Positions 36,997 through 44,894 of a stretch of DNA of 64,000 nucleotides are shown in pieces; position 1 is the stretch's first letter, and each line of letters starts with the position of its first letter. Under the pieces are notes generated by a model. The model saw only the letters and a list, made by a program, of their open reading frames with translations. It made no database searches and was not told where the DNA came from. The stretch is from Thermatribacter velox (GTDB lineage Bacteria; Atribacterota; Atribacteria; Atribacterales; Thermatribacteraceae): positions 1,500,001-1,564,000 of the forward strand of contig NZ_CP121689.1 of NCBI RefSeq assembly GCF_038396615.1, given 5' to 3'. Both the position numbers and the translations under genes were made by a program.

Positions 36997-37908
36997 TTAT
37001 TTAAAATAAACTTCCAAAAAATCCTTTGCTTCCTGCGCAACCCTGTCAAAGTCAGCAAGCCCACCCTGATTAAGATCGCCAACACCCTCAATTCCACCCT
37101 TAAACCATCCTTCCCATTCTACGCTTATAAAACCACTATATCCCACCTCCTTCAACGCTTCAGCACATTCCTTAAAATTAACTATGCCACCTCCGAACCA
37201 ACACATATTCCACCTACCTATAGTGCCTGCTATATCTTTCGCATGGACGTGATTAATAAGTTTCCCAAAAGCAGCAATTGCTTCTTTAACAGGCATGTGA
37301 GGCTTAATGCCTAGATATAAACCCCCAAAATCTATAGTTACCTTGACGTTATCCAATCCTATCGCTTCAATCAACTCCAAAGTAATATCCGGGAGATTTA
37401 TCAAGGTTTCTTGGTGTGGCTCAACACTAAAATCCAAACCTCTTTCCCCTGCGTACTCAGCACATTCTTTAACCATATCCACAAAAATTTGCTTAGCCTC
37501 TTTCCTTGAAATCATGATATACGTCGGAGGATTGTAATACCCGTCAATATAACTCACCACAGTAGGAGCGCCTATACGAGCGGCGATGTCTATTGCTTTC
37601 TTGACATTGGCTATTTGTCCTTTTATCAAATACTTCCAGGGAGTGATTGCAAGATGATGGGACCCAACTGAAGCAACTTTAATACCCTTAGAATCAACCA
37701 CCCTTAACACCTTTTCAATTGTCTCCCCCAACTCTTTATCTGAAAGATCTATGAAACTTCTGTCTATAAAGTCGACGCCTTCGTAACCATAAGAAGCCAC
37801 CCTTTCAACACACCAATCAAGAGGCTTGTCTCCCCACGAATTAGTAACAACCCCAACTATACCCATCTGGTAAGGATAGTTGGGCCATATTTCGAAAGAC
37901 AGTTTCAT
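36997..37908 (-). CDS. Sugar phosphate isomerase/epimerase (xylose isomerase-like TIM barrel)
   Basis: 303 residues. GYEGVDFIDRSFIDLSD, LDFSVEPHQETLINLPD, NVKVTIDFGGLYLG, HVHAKDIAG and GFISVEWEGWF give the Glu, Asp and His metal ligands of the AP-endonuclease-2/xylose-isomerase superfamily. It is the first gene of the operon, directly behind the promoter that borders the insertion sequence. It may epimerise or isomerise the imported sugar or a ketose derived from it. Confidence 0.87.
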   Translation of the reverse strand: MKLSFEIWPNYPYQMGIVGVVTNSWGDKPLDWCVERVASYGYEGVDFIDRSFIDLSDKELGETIEKVLRVVDSKGIKVASVGSHHLAITPWKYLIKGQIANVKKAIDIAARIGAPTVVSYIDGYYNPPTYIMISRKEAKQIFVDMVKECAEYAGERGLDFSVEPHQETLINLPDITLELIEAIGLDNVKVTIDFGGLYLGIKPHMPVKEAIAAFGKLINHVHAKDIAGTIGRWNMCWFGGGIVNFKECAEALKEVGYSGFISVEWEGWFKGGIEGVGDLNQGGLADFDRVAQEAKDFLEVYFK

Positions 37909-37935
37909 CTTTTCATCCCCCTTAATACATTACAA

Positions 37936-37976
37936 GTATATACATCTTTATACCATTAAAAACACATTAAGTCAAC
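37936..37976 (-). promoter_or_regulatory. Promoter and GTATATAC operator of the isomerase/ABC/nagA operon
   Basis: On the minus strand TTGACT (37970-37975), a 17-bp spacer and TATAAA (37947-37952) form a good promoter. The palindrome GTATATAC (37936-37943), of the form bound by many GntR/UTRA proteins, covers the expected transcription start. The insertion sequence begins right behind the -35 box. Confidence 0.55.
37970..37976 (+). repeat. Left copy of a 7-bp direct repeat flanking the insertion sequence
   Basis: AGTCAAC here recurs at 39388-39394. The two copies flank the imperfect terminal inverted repeats, as expected of a target-site duplication. Seven bases can also match by chance. Confidence 0.4.
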
Positions 37977-39387
37977 AGATCGAGTTGAATCATCTAAAAT
38001 CTTGATGAACTCCTATCGTTATCTCAACTAAAAATCCTGATATAAACCATTCTACCTCCGGGTGATTTTTTTAAAACAGGAGGTAACGAAATGGAGCTCA
38101 CCATGAATACCAGAAGGGAAATCATTAAGAAAATGGCACCCGAGTATCAAAAAGCCACTAAGAAAGAAAAAAGAAAGATCTTGGATGAACTCGTCCATCT
38201 CACTGGATACACCCGGACGTATGCCTCCTGGCTCCTTTCTCATCATGGACGGAAAGTCTATCTCACCGGACGAAACGGCAAAAAGTATCGAGTCATTGGA
38301 TCCATCACCAAGGTAAAAAGGAACCGAAAAAAGATCTATGATGAGGAAGTCCTTTCTTCTTTAAAAAAGATCTGGCTCATCTTTGATTGCCCCTGCGGGA
38401 AAAGACTCGTTCCCTCACTTCCTTGGATGATCAAAAAACTGGAAAAGCATGAGGAACTGGTTCTTTCCCAAGAGGTCAAAGCCAAACTTCTTTCTATTTC
38501 TCCAGCGACCGTCGATCGGCTTCTCCAAAAGGAAAAACGAAAGCTCACCTTCACCTTTCGGTCCTACACCAAGCCCGGAACGCTTCTCAAACACCAGATT
38601 CCAGTTCGAACTTTTGCTGATTGGGATGAGAAAAGACCAGGATTCTGTGAAATGGATCTGGTTGCCCACGATGGCGGAAACCCCAGTGGGGATTTCTGCC
38701 AAACTCTTGATGTGACCGATGTCTTAACCGGCTGGAACGAAACTCAAGCGGTCAAAAACAAAGCTCAGAAATGGGTCTTTGAAGCCTTAGAACAGATCCG
38801 AGCAAGGCTTCCCTTTCCTCTTTTAGGAATCGATTCCGACGATGGAGGAGAATTCATCAATAACCAACTCATTCGGTACTGTCAAAAAGAACAGATCACC
38901 TTCACCCGGTCTCGACCTTCCAAAAAGAATGATAACTGTTATGTCGAACAAAAGAACTGGACCATGGTGAGAAAAACGGTTGGCTATCTTCGCTATGAGA
39001 CCGAAGACGAACTCCTCCTTCTCAACCAACTCTATTCCCTTCTTCGTCTCTATACTAACTTCTTCCAACCGGTTACCAAACTGGTTTTCAAAGAGCGAGT
39101 GAATAGTAAAGTCAAAAAACACTATGATGAAGCCAAAACCCCACTGATGCGAGTTCTTGACGCCTCATCGATTGATGACTCCATCAAGCAATCCTTAAAA
39201 GACCAATATGAAGAACTCAATCCAGCCGAACTCAAACGACAGATCGTCAAAATCCAGAACCAATGGATCGAGATGGTTACCTTGAAAAATGATTCCATTC
39301 CTCACCCTGAGGAGGTGAATTTGGTATAGAATTTTAAATGAGGCAACGAATCCATTTCATCAAGATTTTTAGGTGAGGCATCACTGG
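37977..39387 (+). mobile_element. Insertion sequence, ISNCY-like, about 1.4 kb
   Basis: One transposase gene is bounded by imperfect inverted repeats. CTAAAATCTTGATGAA at 37994-38009 faces its complement (one A longer) at 39356-39372, and weaker matches extend inwards (TCGTT..CTCA). The exact ends are uncertain by a few bases; they are placed by the flanking AGTCAAC repeats. The element appears intact. Confidence 0.65.
38091..39329 (+). CDS. DDE-type transposase with integrase (rve) core
   Basis: 412 residues. The N-terminal part has a helix-turn-helix (ILDELVHLTGYTRTYASWLL). The catalytic core shows CEMDLVAHDGG (Asp), GIDSDDGGEFINNQLI (Asp) and NCYVEQKNWTMVRKTVGY (Glu), the complete DDE triad, so it may be active. 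AGGAGGT lies just upstream of the start. It resembles ISNCY-type transposases annotated as integrase catalytic region; the exact subgroup is not certain. Confidence 0.9.
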   Translation: MELTMNTRREIIKKMAPEYQKATKKEKRKILDELVHLTGYTRTYASWLLSHHGRKVYLTGRNGKKYRVIGSITKVKRNRKKIYDEEVLSSLKKIWLIFDCPCGKRLVPSLPWMIKKLEKHEELVLSQEVKAKLLSISPATVDRLLQKEKRKLTFTFRSYTKPGTLLKHQIPVRTFADWDEKRPGFCEMDLVAHDGGNPSGDFCQTLDVTDVLTGWNETQAVKNKAQKWVFEALEQIRARLPFPLLGIDSDDGGEFINNQLIRYCQKEQITFTRSRPSKKNDNCYVEQKNWTMVRKTVGYLRYETEDELLLLNQLYSLLRLYTNFFQPVTKLVFKERVNSKVKKHYDEAKTPLMRVLDASSIDDSIKQSLKDQYEELNPAELKRQIVKIQNQWIEMVTLKNDSIPHPEEVNLV

Positions 39388-39394
39388 AGTCAAC
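39388..39394 (+). repeat. Right copy of the 7-bp direct repeat flanking the insertion sequence
   Basis: AGTCAAC, identical to 37970-37976. See the left copy. Confidence 0.4.
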
Positions 39395-39581
39395 CATAAA
39401 AGGATAGCGTCAACTTATTGTAGGTACATTTTCTGAAATCTTCTTCTTTTCCGATTGTACTTGGAACATGGTTTTCTTCTTTCCTCTTAAACCTCGCATC
39501 CATCCAGAAGGTATGGCGTTGATATGACTATCTCCTTTCCTCTATATCACAGAAACCCAGGAGATCTCTTGAGACAAAGCC

Positions 39582-40248
39582 TTAAGGGTTAAACGTAGAG
39601 AACTCACTGCTTTTCTCATAACCGGTATATTCCCGTAGACTTCGTGCAACACCTCCTTTCCTCTTTCCTTTTCTCTCTGGATGGTTTTCGGAAGATACAG
39701 TGAAAGCAGGGAGTTTTTGTTTATGGGTTCTCAGGTAGAAACTCCTCACTGATTGCTGGTTGAACTTCATAGCCCGGAGATAGCTCATAGGATCTGCTCC
39801 TTTCTTATTCTCATTGCATAGGACGCTGGGAGAGACGAGCAGAGAGTACGTGACTCACATGACCTCGAGCACTAATTCTGAGCTTTAGCTTTTGATAGTG
39901 TTTGAAAGCAAGGATACCCTGAAAGCTTTGCTGGAGATAATGGAGAAGTTCTTTGATCTCCCTTTGCTTTTTGGGGTCAGTAGTTTCTGAGTACCCATTA
40001 AGCAGGACATCGGCAACTTCATCCCAGGAACCTTCTTGTATGGCTTTCCAGAGTTTCTTCTCTAGCTGAGGGTTATGGTGCAGGGTTCCTTTTATGCGCT
40101 TTGCAAGGTGGAAGCGGTCTAAGACAAACACTGCTTTGGGAAGGATGTTCAGTCCCTGCTTTATCCAGGAAGCTCTCCAGAATCTGCTCCAAGCGGAAAA
40201 ATTACCTCTCAAATAGTAAAAGCTGAATTCGTCATGGAGCTTTCTCAT
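39582..40248 (-). pseudogene. Remnant of an ISLre2-family (UPF0236) transposase
   Basis: The frame from 40248 holds AVFVLDRFHLAKRIKGTL and ends RISARGHVSHVLSARLSQRPM, hallmark C-terminal segments of UPF0236/ISLre2 transposases. It then stops at 39811. Shifting frame by one base continues it as GADPMSYLRAMKFNQQSV to 39582. The N-terminal two thirds are missing: upstream sequence to 40359 gives no further match. It is therefore a truncated, frameshifted relic. Bases 39395-39581 hold no gene that I can support. Confidence 0.8.
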
Positions 40249-40359
40249 TATAAGCTCCTCAAGGAGAGAAATCCAATCCAGAATGGAAACACTACAGAAA
40301 ATTGAGAACCCCTGTGTAAGCTGAATGCAAGCCTCAAAACCAGAAGCAATGAATTATGG

Positions 40360-40908
40360 CTAATCCGTTCTGAGTGCAGAAGACAGATATCCTTCCAGAA
40401 TACACCCTTTCTCTCTTTGAGAAACCAGCCATTCCAGCAAAAAAGCAATCAAGAAAACGCCCAGAAAGGACATAGCATAACGAGAAAGGGCAAAGCGATA
40501 ACCCAGGCTCTGGGCCTCAAAGAGAAACATGGGTATTTTCATGGTTGACCAGGCACCCAAGAATATCCACACGTTGCGCAAGCTGGTCCCTTTACGCAGT
40601 AATACTTCGGCAACTGGAAAAGCAGCGTATAGAGGGCCAGCCGCAAAAATCCCCAGGGCAAGACATAAAAACATGCCCAGAAAACCAGAGTGCTCTCCCA
40701 ATCTTTTCACGACTTTCTCCTTGGGAACCCAGACATCAAAAAGTCCCACCATGAGGAAAATGGGCGGAACCACGCCCAACATAAAAAGGGTATTTTTAAA
40801 GGTCAGTCGGAAAACCTCTTTCCCACTTGCCGGCTGCACAAGGAGAATCACCAACGATACACCCAGCATCACCAAAGCGCTCCTGTATTCTCTAAATTGA
40901 CTCTTCAT
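40360..40908 (-). CDS. Half-size permease, ArsP/DUF318 type (second half)
   Basis: 182 residues with about five membrane helices. GEHSGFLGMFLCLALGIFAAGPLYAAFPVAEVLLRKG matches the repeated core of ArsP_1 (UPF0718-like) permeases. The companion gene 40915-41412 has the matching repeat, so the usual single permease is split into two polypeptides. It lies downstream of a PadR regulator in one minus-strand operon. The last 20 residues run to the edge of the ISLre2 relic and may be altered. The substrate may be a metalloid or organic compound; this is inferred only. Confidence 0.75.
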   Translation of the reverse strand: MKSQFREYRSALVMLGVSLVILLVQPASGKEVFRLTFKNTLFMLGVVPPIFLMVGLFDVWVPKEKVVKRLGEHSGFLGMFLCLALGIFAAGPLYAAFPVAEVLLRKGTSLRNVWIFLGAWSTMKIPMFLFEAQSLGYRFALSRYAMSFLGVFLIAFLLEWLVSQREKGCILEGYLSSALRTD

Positions 40909-40914
40909 TGCTTT

Positions 40915-41412
40915 TCACCATCCCTTCACCGCTATCCAGACCACGTACCCAACCAGGAAAGAATAAAAGTATGCCAGAAGGTTGCGCCATAACGTTGCTC
41001 GAAGCCGGAAATAGCGCGCTTCAAGAGGTGCAGTGACCACCCCCACCATCATGAGCGTGGAAATAAAGACTGCCATCTGCGCTATTCCTGCTCCTTGGTC
41101 AAGAAGCATCTTAGCCATGGGGAAAGCCACAAATCCTGGAATAAGCGTTATGGCACCAACCAGAGAAGCTATTAGATAACCAGGAAAACCACTTTGCTCT
41201 CCCAGAAAAGCGGCTATGCTCCGCTCAGGCAGAAAAACGATCACCAAAGAAATGAGGAAAATCACAGTTAAAAATGGAGGTAAAATGCCAGCAAAGCTCT
41301 TCCAGGCCTTTTTCAGGGCAAGGATGGTCCTGGCCTTGTCTTTTTGAAAAGAAATCAGCAACCAACTCAAAGCTACACCGTAAAGAACTAAAGTTGAAAC
41401 ATCCACCTTCAT
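40915..41412 (-). CDS. Half-size permease, ArsP/DUF318 type (first half)
   Basis: 165 residues with about four to five membrane helices. GEQSGFPGYLIASLVGAITLIPGFVAFPMAKMLLDQG is the same core motif as in the next gene. It overlaps the PadR stop by four bases (ATGA), so regulator and permease are coupled. The two halves probably form a heterodimer equal to a full ArsP-like permease. Confidence 0.75.
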   Translation of the reverse strand: MKVDVSTLVLYGVALSWLLISFQKDKARTILALKKAWKSFAGILPPFLTVIFLISLVIVFLPERSIAAFLGEQSGFPGYLIASLVGAITLIPGFVAFPMAKMLLDQGAGIAQMAVFISTLMMVGVVTAPLEARYFRLRATLWRNLLAYFYSFLVGYVVWIAVKGW

Positions 41413-41795
41413 TTTGTTGACTCCTTTTCAAGTCCCCGGTAGTGAGCGAGAAAACTTTGAAGTCGTGGAATTTGAGTTTCTATGTATTTCGCCCAGGAGT
41501 GGAGGGCAATTTTGCCATCCTCGGTTAAAATATACACTCTCTTGGCCGGACCAGGTCCTTCAGTTACCCACTCTGATTGAACGAAACCATCTTCTTCTAA
41601 ACGGCGCAGGGTCCTATAAACCAATCCGGGGTCCAGGTTCTCCCCCTCGAACCACAGCTTTTGTAATTCTTCAATCAGCTCATAGCCGTGGGCTCTGCGA
41701 CGAGCCAGCAAAAGCAGAAGACAGGGCTGCAAAAACCTGCCCATCCTAAAACCTGGGCACTCACAGTGTTCGTGATGGTGGCTTCTGCACATCAC
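41409..41795 (-). CDS. PadR-family regulator with a His/Cys-rich N-terminus
   Basis: 128 residues. The winged helix runs from FLQPCLLLLLARRRAHGYELIEEL through LDPGLVYRTLRRLEEDGFV to YILTEDG, with a C-terminal dimer helix. The first 15 residues, MMCRSHHHEHCECPG, hold three Cys and four His, unusual for PadR and suggestive of a metal site. It leads an operon with two ArsP-like half permeases, so it may be a metal or metalloid sensor that represses its own operon through the dyad at 41806-41824. Confidence 0.88.
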   Translation of the reverse strand: MMCRSHHHEHCECPGFRMGRFLQPCLLLLLARRRAHGYELIEELQKLWFEGENLDPGLVYRTLRRLEEDGFVQSEWVTEGPGPAKRVYILTEDGKIALHSWAKYIETQIPRLQSFLAHYRGLEKESTK

Positions 41796-41805
41796 AAAAC
41801 CTCCT

Positions 41806-41862
41806 TATATGACTTATTCATATAGATGAGTAAATTATAATACGCCATTTCTTTCCTCTCAA
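41806..41862 (-). promoter_or_regulatory. PadR operon promoter and dyad operator
   Basis: On the minus strand TTGAGA (41857-41862), a 17-bp spacer and TATAAT (41834-41839) form a strong promoter. Directly downstream TATATGA (41806-41812) and TCATATA (41818-41824) form a perfect 7-5-7 dyad between start site and ribosome site, a typical place for PadR autorepression. Confidence 0.65.
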
Positions 41863-41931
41863 GATGTACCCAAAATTTTTTTAAACCAAACCTTAGAATC
41901 ACATCCCTGGCTATTCCAATTAAAGTATTTT

Positions 41932-41945
41932 GGTATTATAATACC
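41932..41945 (+). promoter_or_regulatory. Palindrome over the -10 box of the ferredoxin-like gene
   Basis: GGTATTATAATACC is a perfect 14-bp palindrome containing TATAAT (41937-41942), about 20 bases before the GTG start. A dimeric regulator could bind here. The -35 box is weak. Confidence 0.45.
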
Positions 41946-41962
41946 TAAATGAGGTGAGTGCC

Positions 41963-42577
41963 GTGAAAAGAAAAGTCATCCAGATAGACCAGGAAAAATG
42001 CAATGGTTGCGGAAAGTGTGTCACCGCATGTGTAGAGGGAGTCATTCAGCTGGTGAATGGCAAAGCCCAGCTGGTCAACGAAAATCACTGTGACGGACTA
42101 GGTGCTTGCATTGGAGAATGCCCTCAGGGAGCAATACGTCTGATTGAAAAGGAAGTTGCTCCTCCCAAAGAAAAAGAGGATAATCTCTCCTGTCCTGCTT
42201 TTGCTTTTTCACAAAAGAAACCCGACTGGCCCTTGCAGCTTGCTTTGGTTGCACCATTTGTCTCCTTTCCCCAAAAAACGAAACTGCGCATAGCCGCCGA
42301 CTGCTGCGCCTTCGAAAATCCGATGCTTTTTGTACAAAACGAACCAACAACGAGAACCGTAATTGCCTGTCCTAAGCTTGACCAGCGCGGGGAAGAATAC
42401 CTGGAAAAACTAAAACACATCCTGCACAACAATCCCCAGATCGAAGAAGTGGAAGTGGTCTACATGGAAGTTCCCTGTTGCCGAGGACTTCTCTACCTCG
42501 TTCAGGAAGCTCTGAATGCAAGTGGTCGAGAAATACGGCTTACCACGAAAATGGTGAGAATTGGAGAAAATAACTAA
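41963..42577 (+). CDS. 4Fe-4S ferredoxin-domain protein with extra Cys-rich C-terminus
   Basis: 204 residues. The first cluster motif is CNGCGKCVTAC; the second, CDGLGACIGECPQG, has the CxxxxxCxxxCP spacing seen in some ferredoxin-fused proteins. The C-terminal domain (residues about 75-204) has ADCCAFENP, VIACPKLD and EVPCCRGLL, suggesting further metal or redox centres. It probably moves electrons or senses redox state in the cytoplasm. The GTG at 41963 follows GAGGTG. It is divergent from the PadR operon and converges on pfkB. Confidence 0.85.
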   Translation: MKRKVIQIDQEKCNGCGKCVTACVEGVIQLVNGKAQLVNENHCDGLGACIGECPQGAIRLIEKEVAPPKEKEDNLSCPAFAFSQKKPDWPLQLALVAPFVSFPQKTKLRIAADCCAFENPMLFVQNEPTTRTVIACPKLDQRGEEYLEKLKHILHNNPQIEEVEVVYMEVPCCRGLLYLVQEALNASGREIRLTTKMVRIGENN

Positions 42578-42579
42578 AA

Positions 42580-42603
42580 GGGGCCGGCCGCGTTGCCGGC
42601 CCT
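42580..42603. terminator. Bidirectional terminator hairpin
   Basis: GGGCCGGC (42581-42588) pairs with GCCGGCCC (42595-42602) around a six-base loop, between the converging ferredoxin-like and pfkB genes. On the minus strand it is followed by CTTTTAG. Confidence 0.8.
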
Positions 42604-42615
42604 CTCAAGCTTGCG

Positions 42616-43557
42616 TTAACTGCGTTCCATAAAACTCATCGCATCCTCAAAAAACGGCGCTCCTTCCATGGGCCCTTTGCGAGTTACCGCCAGAGCACCC
42701 ACCGCGTTGGCAAAACGAGCACATTTTTCCAGATCAAACCCGCGCAGCATGCCCACCAGAAAAGCGGCATCAAAACAATCACCAGCGCCTGTGGGGTCAA
42801 CCTCGTCCACCTTGAAAGCCGGAACTTCAAAACTCCTTCCCTTAACATAAACGGTACTGCCTTTATCTCCCCTTTTCAAAACTACATACTCCACTCCACT
42901 TTCCACCAAGAAACGACAGGCTTCGTCGGGAGTAACCTTGCCGGTCAACATCATGGCTTCTTCACCGCTTGGAAAAACAAACGAAGCTGCTTCAACTACC
43001 GGACGACAGATATCACGCACTTTGTCCACACCCAGTATTTCCGGACGCAAGTTGGGGTCCAGGCTTATCTTTACTCCCCGCTCACGGGCCACAGAAACAG
43101 CCCGATAAATTGCCTTCCTCCAGGCCTCATTCATGGAAAGAGCCGAACCATTGATGTGAAGGAAAGAAGCTCCCTCAAAGTAATCTTCTTTGATGCGCTC
43201 CTCCTCTATAACTCCGCTTGCTGCGTTGCCAATGTGATAGATAAACTTTCGGGAACCGTCTTCAAAATAGGCCACAAAAGCCACACCAGTGGTAAGATGC
43301 GAGTCAATGTAACAGTAACGAAGGTCCACACCGTCTTTTTCCAGGCGGTCAAGAATCACCTTGCCAAAATCGTCATTCCCCACCGTCCCTATAAAACCAA
43401 CTCTGGCTCCAAGGCGGGCAGCGCAATCAGCAAAGATAGCTGGAGCACCACTTGGGAAAGGCCCAACGAAAAAATCCGGCCGGTCAAAGCCCACTCCCAC
43501 TTCATGACGCATGATTTCCACCAAAGCCTCGCCTAAGGAAATAATTTCTGGCACCAT
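42616..43557 (-). CDS. PfkB-family sugar kinase
   Basis: About 313 residues, ribokinase fold. Seen: the FPSGAPAIFADCAARLG substrate region, GFIGTVGNDDFGKVI, ISLDPNLRPEIL and the catalytic/anion-hole motif VDPTGAGDCFDAAFLVG. The start at 43557 (MVPEIISLGEA) follows GGAGGGA; 43569 is the alternative. It lies 17 bp after the gatZ-like gene, so tagatose-6-phosphate or a related keto-sugar phosphate is the likely substrate; fructo- or KDG-kinase are alternatives. Confidence 0.88.
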   Translation of the reverse strand: MVPEIISLGEALVEIMRHEVGVGFDRPDFFVGPFPSGAPAIFADCAARLGARVGFIGTVGNDDFGKVILDRLEKDGVDLRYCYIDSHLTTGVAFVAYFEDGSRKFIYHIGNAASGVIEEERIKEDYFEGASFLHINGSALSMNEAWRKAIYRAVSVARERGVKISLDPNLRPEILGVDKVRDICRPVVEAASFVFPSGEEAMMLTGKVTPDEACRFLVESGVEYVVLKRGDKGSTVYVKGRSFEVPAFKVDEVDPTGAGDCFDAAFLVGMLRGFDLEKCARFANAVGALAVTRKGPMEGAPFFEDAMSFMERS

Positions 43558-43574
43558 TTTTCCCTCCATTCTAT

Positions 43575-44888
43575 TTATTTTTGGGGTGAAACAGCATAAA
43601 AATAATCCTCAAGGGTCATGCCAATCCAGTCTTTTACCAGGTCCTCAGGGTCTTTACTCAGTAAACCGTCACGAACCTTGCGATATTGAAGTGGGAAAAA
43701 CTGACTGAGCAGAGCAAGAGGCAGTTCCACAGAGCGCAGATTGGAAAACAAACGCTTCAGCGCTTCTTGCACCTCCGGATAAGCCCAGTAGTAGCGCACC
43801 CGATCGAAGAAACTATATTTCATCGCAAAACGCAACCGGCCTTCATCACCCTGATAGTACTTTTCCCAGTACTTGGGATGTTTGAGCATAACTTGCTCCA
43901 CTACCCCAAAAAGCTCAGAAGGTTGCCACTCTCGATAAAGAGGTAAGAGTTCTTTCTCCATATTAGCCAGCATAAAAATCGCTTCCCGAGCGGAAAAAGT
44001 AAGAGCTGGACCAACTTTCAAAATGGCGACTCCGTCTTCAACCATTTCCCGAAGTGCTCGAGGGGGTTGGTAGTCCGTAGAATGACCCTCGAAACAGAGG
44101 TCGGGATACCTGGTGAGAGCCCGGCTCAACTCTTGAGCCTTTTCTCTGGAATAAACAAAAACTCGGGAATCATCAAACTCTACCCCTGGCTGTACCACCA
44201 CTGCAATAACCCTTTCCCAGGCTTCAGCAAGGCCTTTTTGCAAAAAAGCCTCGCGGGTTGCTTCCACTGTCTGGCGAAAGTGAGCAGGCGAGGTAACCTC
44301 AGGAGGACCTTCCAGCTCAAAAGAACCTCCCGGCATGGGCACTTCACTCCCAATAACGTACCAGGGCTTTTCTCCACTTCCCTTCTCCCAGAACGCTCTC
44401 TCGGCAGCTTCAGCAAGGGTTGCTGTGCGCTCAGCAACTATCTCTATATCCAGGGGTTCACCAGGAGTTCTCTGATCATCACCAAGATACATGCTGGCAT
44501 CCAGGTGAATTTTGGTAAAACCTGCTCTCACATATTCTTCAACCATCTGGCAACCGAGAGCCATTGCTTCTTCAGATGGTCGCTCTCTAAAGGGATTGGG
44601 GCCTAAGTGATCGCCGCCTAAGATAATATTCTCAAGCGGGAAATTCACCTTTTGAGCCAGGCGATACACAAAATCCCTAAAATTTCGAGGCTTCATACCG
44701 GTATATCCACCGAATTGGTTCACCTGATTGGAAGTGGACTCAATCAAAGCCGGCAAATTCGCCTTTCGGGAAAACTCAAGAGTAGCCTCAATAACCTGAG
44801 GATGAGCGCTGCACACCGAACAAATACCAACCTTCTCTCCCTTTTTGCGTAGCTCAATCATGGATTTAAAAAACTCTGCACCAGCCAA
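43575..44888 (-). CDS. D-tagatose-bisphosphate aldolase non-catalytic subunit (GatZ/KbaZ family)
   Basis: 437 residues. Seen: VGICSVCSAHPQVIEATLEF, LIESTSNQVNQFGGYTGMKP, LGGDHLGPNPF, TKIHLDASMYLGDD, YVIGSEVPMPGG and FEGHSTDYQPPRALREMVEDG, all GatZ/KbaZ signatures. The family supports the class II aldolase GatY/KbaY, but no catalytic partner lies here. TTG start with GAGGAGGGAG upstream; this ribosome site is exactly complementary to a loop in the leader. It forms a two-gene operon with the PfkB kinase. Confidence 0.9.
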   Translation of the reverse strand: MAGAEFFKSMIELRKKGEKVGICSVCSAHPQVIEATLEFSRKANLPALIESTSNQVNQFGGYTGMKPRNFRDFVYRLAQKVNFPLENIILGGDHLGPNPFRERPSEEAMALGCQMVEEYVRAGFTKIHLDASMYLGDDQRTPGEPLDIEIVAERTATLAEAAERAFWEKGSGEKPWYVIGSEVPMPGGSFELEGPPEVTSPAHFRQTVEATREAFLQKGLAEAWERVIAVVVQPGVEFDDSRVFVYSREKAQELSRALTRYPDLCFEGHSTDYQPPRALREMVEDGVAILKVGPALTFSAREAIFMLANMEKELLPLYREWQPSELFGVVEQVMLKHPKYWEKYYQGDEGRLRFAMKYSFFDRVRYYWAYPEVQEALKRLFSNLRSVELPLALLSQFFPLQYRKVRDGLLSKDPEDLVKDWIGMTLEDYFYAVSPQK

Positions 44889-44894
44889 TCCCCT

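Noticed and set aside
40249-40448. Minus-strand frame between the ISLre2 relic and the permease gene
   Set aside because: Its second half overlaps the permease in another frame and no transposase motif is seen; probably chance.
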